From Burkholderiales bacterium (GTDB lineage Bacteria; Pseudomonadota; Gammaproteobacteria; Burkholderiales; SG8-41): 7,673 nt of DNA. A program made the position numbers and the translations under genes. The stretch lies in the NCBI GenBank assembly GCA_005800795.1, contig SYEN01000168.1:1-7673 (forward strand), in the 5' to 3' direction. The notes under the pieces are model-generated. The model was not told where the DNA came from and made no database searches. It was given only the letters and a program-made list of their open reading frames with translations. Shown here piece by piece: positions 7,083-7,673 of this stretch. Each line of letters begins with the position of its first letter. Positions within the stretch are counted from its first letter, which is position 1.

Positions 7083-7673
7083 TTATGCCAACGCCGCGCC
7101 GCCGGGTGCGCCGAAGCACGCACCGCGCGCAATCGGGAAACCCTTTAGCAGCGTAGCTGCGGGCAGGCGCTTGCCGCCTGCGCGTTGCAGCTCGAGCACC
7201 CTGAGCGCGCCCTGTCCACAGGCAACGACGAGTTCGCTTGACGCGGCCTTGGCCACGATGCCAGGTTCAAGTGGCTGATGATCGGCAACTTCAGCGCGCC
7301 ACAATTTGATGCGTTCGCCACCGAACGTGGTCGCCGCACCCGGAAAGGGGTTGTAGGCGCGTACACGGCGGCTGATTTCAATCGCGGATTCTTCCCAGTC
7401 AATCAGCGCTTCTGCCTTGGTAATTTTGGCGGCGTAGGTGGCCTTCAACGCGTCCTGCGCTACCGGCACGGGAAGATGACGCAAGGTTTCTACAATCTGC
7501 CCGGCGCCCAGCTGCGCCAGCCGGTCGTGCAGCTCGCCGGTGGTTTCGGTCCCGCCGATGGGGATGGCACGCCGGGTCAGCATGGCACCCGTGTCCAAGC
7601 CTTCGTCCATTTGCATGATGGTGATGCCGGTTTCTGCGTCGCCAGCGAGTATCGCGCGCTGGATCGGCGCCGC
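7083..7673 (-). CDS. fmt: Methionyl-tRNA formyltransferase, C-terminal part (N-terminus beyond window)
   Basis: The frame enters at the right edge and ends with TAA at 7083, giving 196 residues. Fmt formylates the amino group of methionine on initiator tRNA using 10-formyltetrahydrofolate. The first residues, AAPIQRAILAGDAETGITI, followed by MQMDEGLDTGAML, are a family signature. The Asp of GLDTG aligns with catalytic Asp144 of E. coli Fmt. By that alignment the window starts near residue 118, so the folate-binding core and the HGSLLP motif with catalytic Asn106 and His108 lie outside. The remainder (about residues 80-196 of the fragment) is the C-terminal tRNA-binding domain, with the FPGAATTF and IKLWRAEV segments expected there. 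The length to the stop implies a full protein of about 313 residues, normal for the family. It is the most upstream gene seen in this operon. Confidence 0.95.
   Translation of the reverse strand, partial: AAPIQRAILAGDAETGITIMQMDEGLDTGAMLTRRAIPIGGTETTGELHDRLAQLGAGQIVETLRHLPVPVAQDALKATYAAKITKAEALIDWEESAIEISRRVRAYNPFPGAATTFGGERIKLWRAEVADHQPLEPGIVAKAASSELVVACGQGALRVLELQRAGGKRLPAATLLKGFPIARGACFGAPGGAALA

Noticed and set aside
7070..7132. Extension of rsmB to a TTG at 7132
   Set aside because: It overlaps the end of fmt, uses a rare start, and the added residues have no family resemblance. The ATG at 7069 gives catalytic Cys numbering close to E. coli RsmB.

Overview
The window reads as a chromosomal segment of a GC-rich (roughly 60% by eye) betaproteobacterium. 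The main reason is gene order. On the minus strand lie fmt, rsmB, a DUF4390 secreted protein, an NtrY-type histidine kinase and an NtrX-type response regulator, a neighbourhood I know from Betaproteobacteria. I cannot name the genus. All genes supported here are on the minus strand, so transcription runs from high to low coordinates.

Layout in the direction of transcription. (1) 7673-7083: the C-terminal two thirds of fmt (methionyl-tRNA formyltransferase), cut by the window edge. (2) 7069-5741: rsmB (16S rRNA m5C967 methyltransferase), 13 bp downstream. (3) 5721-5149: a DUF4390 protein with a signal peptide. (4) 5167-2924: ntrY, a membrane sensor kinase overlapping the end of the DUF4390 gene. 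(5) 2863-1613: ntrX, after a 60-bp spacer with an AT-rich core. (6) 1469-1: after a 143-bp AT-richer gap, a membrane-bound class III adenylate/guanylate cyclase with a periplasmic double-Cache sensor, cut inside its catalytic domain by the left edge. Its frame has no stop anywhere in the window.

Genes 1-5 are tightly spaced or overlapping and look like one operon. It joins translation initiation and ribosome modification (fmt, rsmB) to an envelope two-component system. The cyclase may be the last gene of that operon or a separate unit. It would add a second membrane input, with cyclic-nucleotide output, next to NtrY/NtrX.

The two observations most worth a second look are these. First, the NtrX central domain has lost nearly every hallmark of a working sigma-54 activator ATPase (Walker A Lys, GAFTGA loop, Walker B Asp, both arginine fingers, sensor II Arg), while its receiver and DNA-binding domains are intact. 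Second, the cyclase Cache domain carries residues, with matching spacing, that resemble the dCACHE amino-acid-binding signature. I saw no RNA genes, mobile elements, CRISPR arrays or convincing intrinsic terminators.
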